Assembly (NCBI GenBank): GCA_964650385.1
Contig: CAZYTP010000070.1
Span: 1 to 14,045 of the forward strand
DNA: 14,045 bases
Direction: 5' to 3'
From: JAUSPI01 sp964650385
GTDB taxonomy: Bacteria; Desulfobacterota; Syntrophia; Syntrophales; JADFWA01
Below are positions 14,010 through 14,045 of this stretch, piece after piece; positions within the stretch are counted from its first letter, which is position 1, and every line of letters begins with the position of its first letter. The notes under the pieces are model-generated. The model searched no databases, was not told the DNA's origin, and worked only from the letters and a program-made list of their open reading frames with translations. Position numbers and translations under genes: made by a program.

Positions 14010-14045
14010 TTAAGTGGATCAGTTTTTTGGAGGTTTTTGCTCATA
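14010..14045. other. Possible end of an insertion sequence at the right edge
   Basis: AAGTGGATCAGTTTT followed by TTGGAGG resembles the repeated terminal boxes of IS21-type elements, which often carry GTGGATCAGTTTT-like units. Only one copy is visible before the window stops, so this is a weak call. Confidence 0.2.

Overview
The window looks like a chromosomal stretch from an anaerobic bacterium of the Desulfobacterota (old Deltaproteobacteria, Syntrophales or Desulfobacterales type). The evidence is indirect: moderate GC content, a Lon-like protease of the AAA_32 type, a cNMP-PilZ protein with the Myxococcus-type PilZ variant, an iron-sulfur flavoprotein fused to an SCP2 domain, MmgE/PrpD and MaoC proteins, and many palindromic intergenic repeats. 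No 16S or other marker gene is present, so the taxonomic guess is an inference.

Layout. Positions 1-117 carry a short 10-bp tandem repeat. A ComEA-like helix-hairpin-helix protein (124-693, +) is followed by an intact tRNA-Pro(GGG) (742-818, +). The next 750 bp hold no intact gene, but 1065-1412 reads in one frame like a decayed transposase C-terminus. A soluble REC-HisKA_2 hybrid histidine kinase (1570-2703, +) comes next, then a degenerate second copy of the tRNA-Pro (2754-2822) that still has a strong terminator (2831-2862). On the minus strand, hsp20 (5535-5981) and a Lon-family protease (2923-5409) form a likely protein quality-control operon. On the plus strand is an MmgE/PrpD protein (6485-8014). 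A minus-strand cNMP-binding/PilZ protein (8320-9006) faces away from a plus-strand operon of three genes: a TssB-TssC-like sheath protein fused in one chain (9163-10743), an FMN reductase-SCP2 fusion (10775-11845) and a MaoC-like hotdog protein (11882-12343). A convergent DUF1846 protein (12396-13913, -) closes the window.

The intergenic DNA is the second theme. Three MITE-like elements (C at 6273-6464, A at 8031-8170, B at 8170-8324) share a terminal inverted repeat (outer TTGATG-like segment, then CGTAAAAAGCC) but carry unrelated cores. A and B contain REPIN-like inverted pairs of small palindromes; C contains a long nested hairpin. B supplies the stop codon of the PilZ gene, and C supplies the longest possible start of the PrpD gene.

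The best candidate for something undescribed is the sheath-like operon. It has a TssB-like N-terminus and a recognisable TssC core in one 526-residue protein, with no other type VI secretion gene in view, and it lies beside a divergent second-messenger-binding protein. How the neighbouring flavoprotein and hotdog protein would relate to a contractile sheath is unknown; they are linked only by short spacing.
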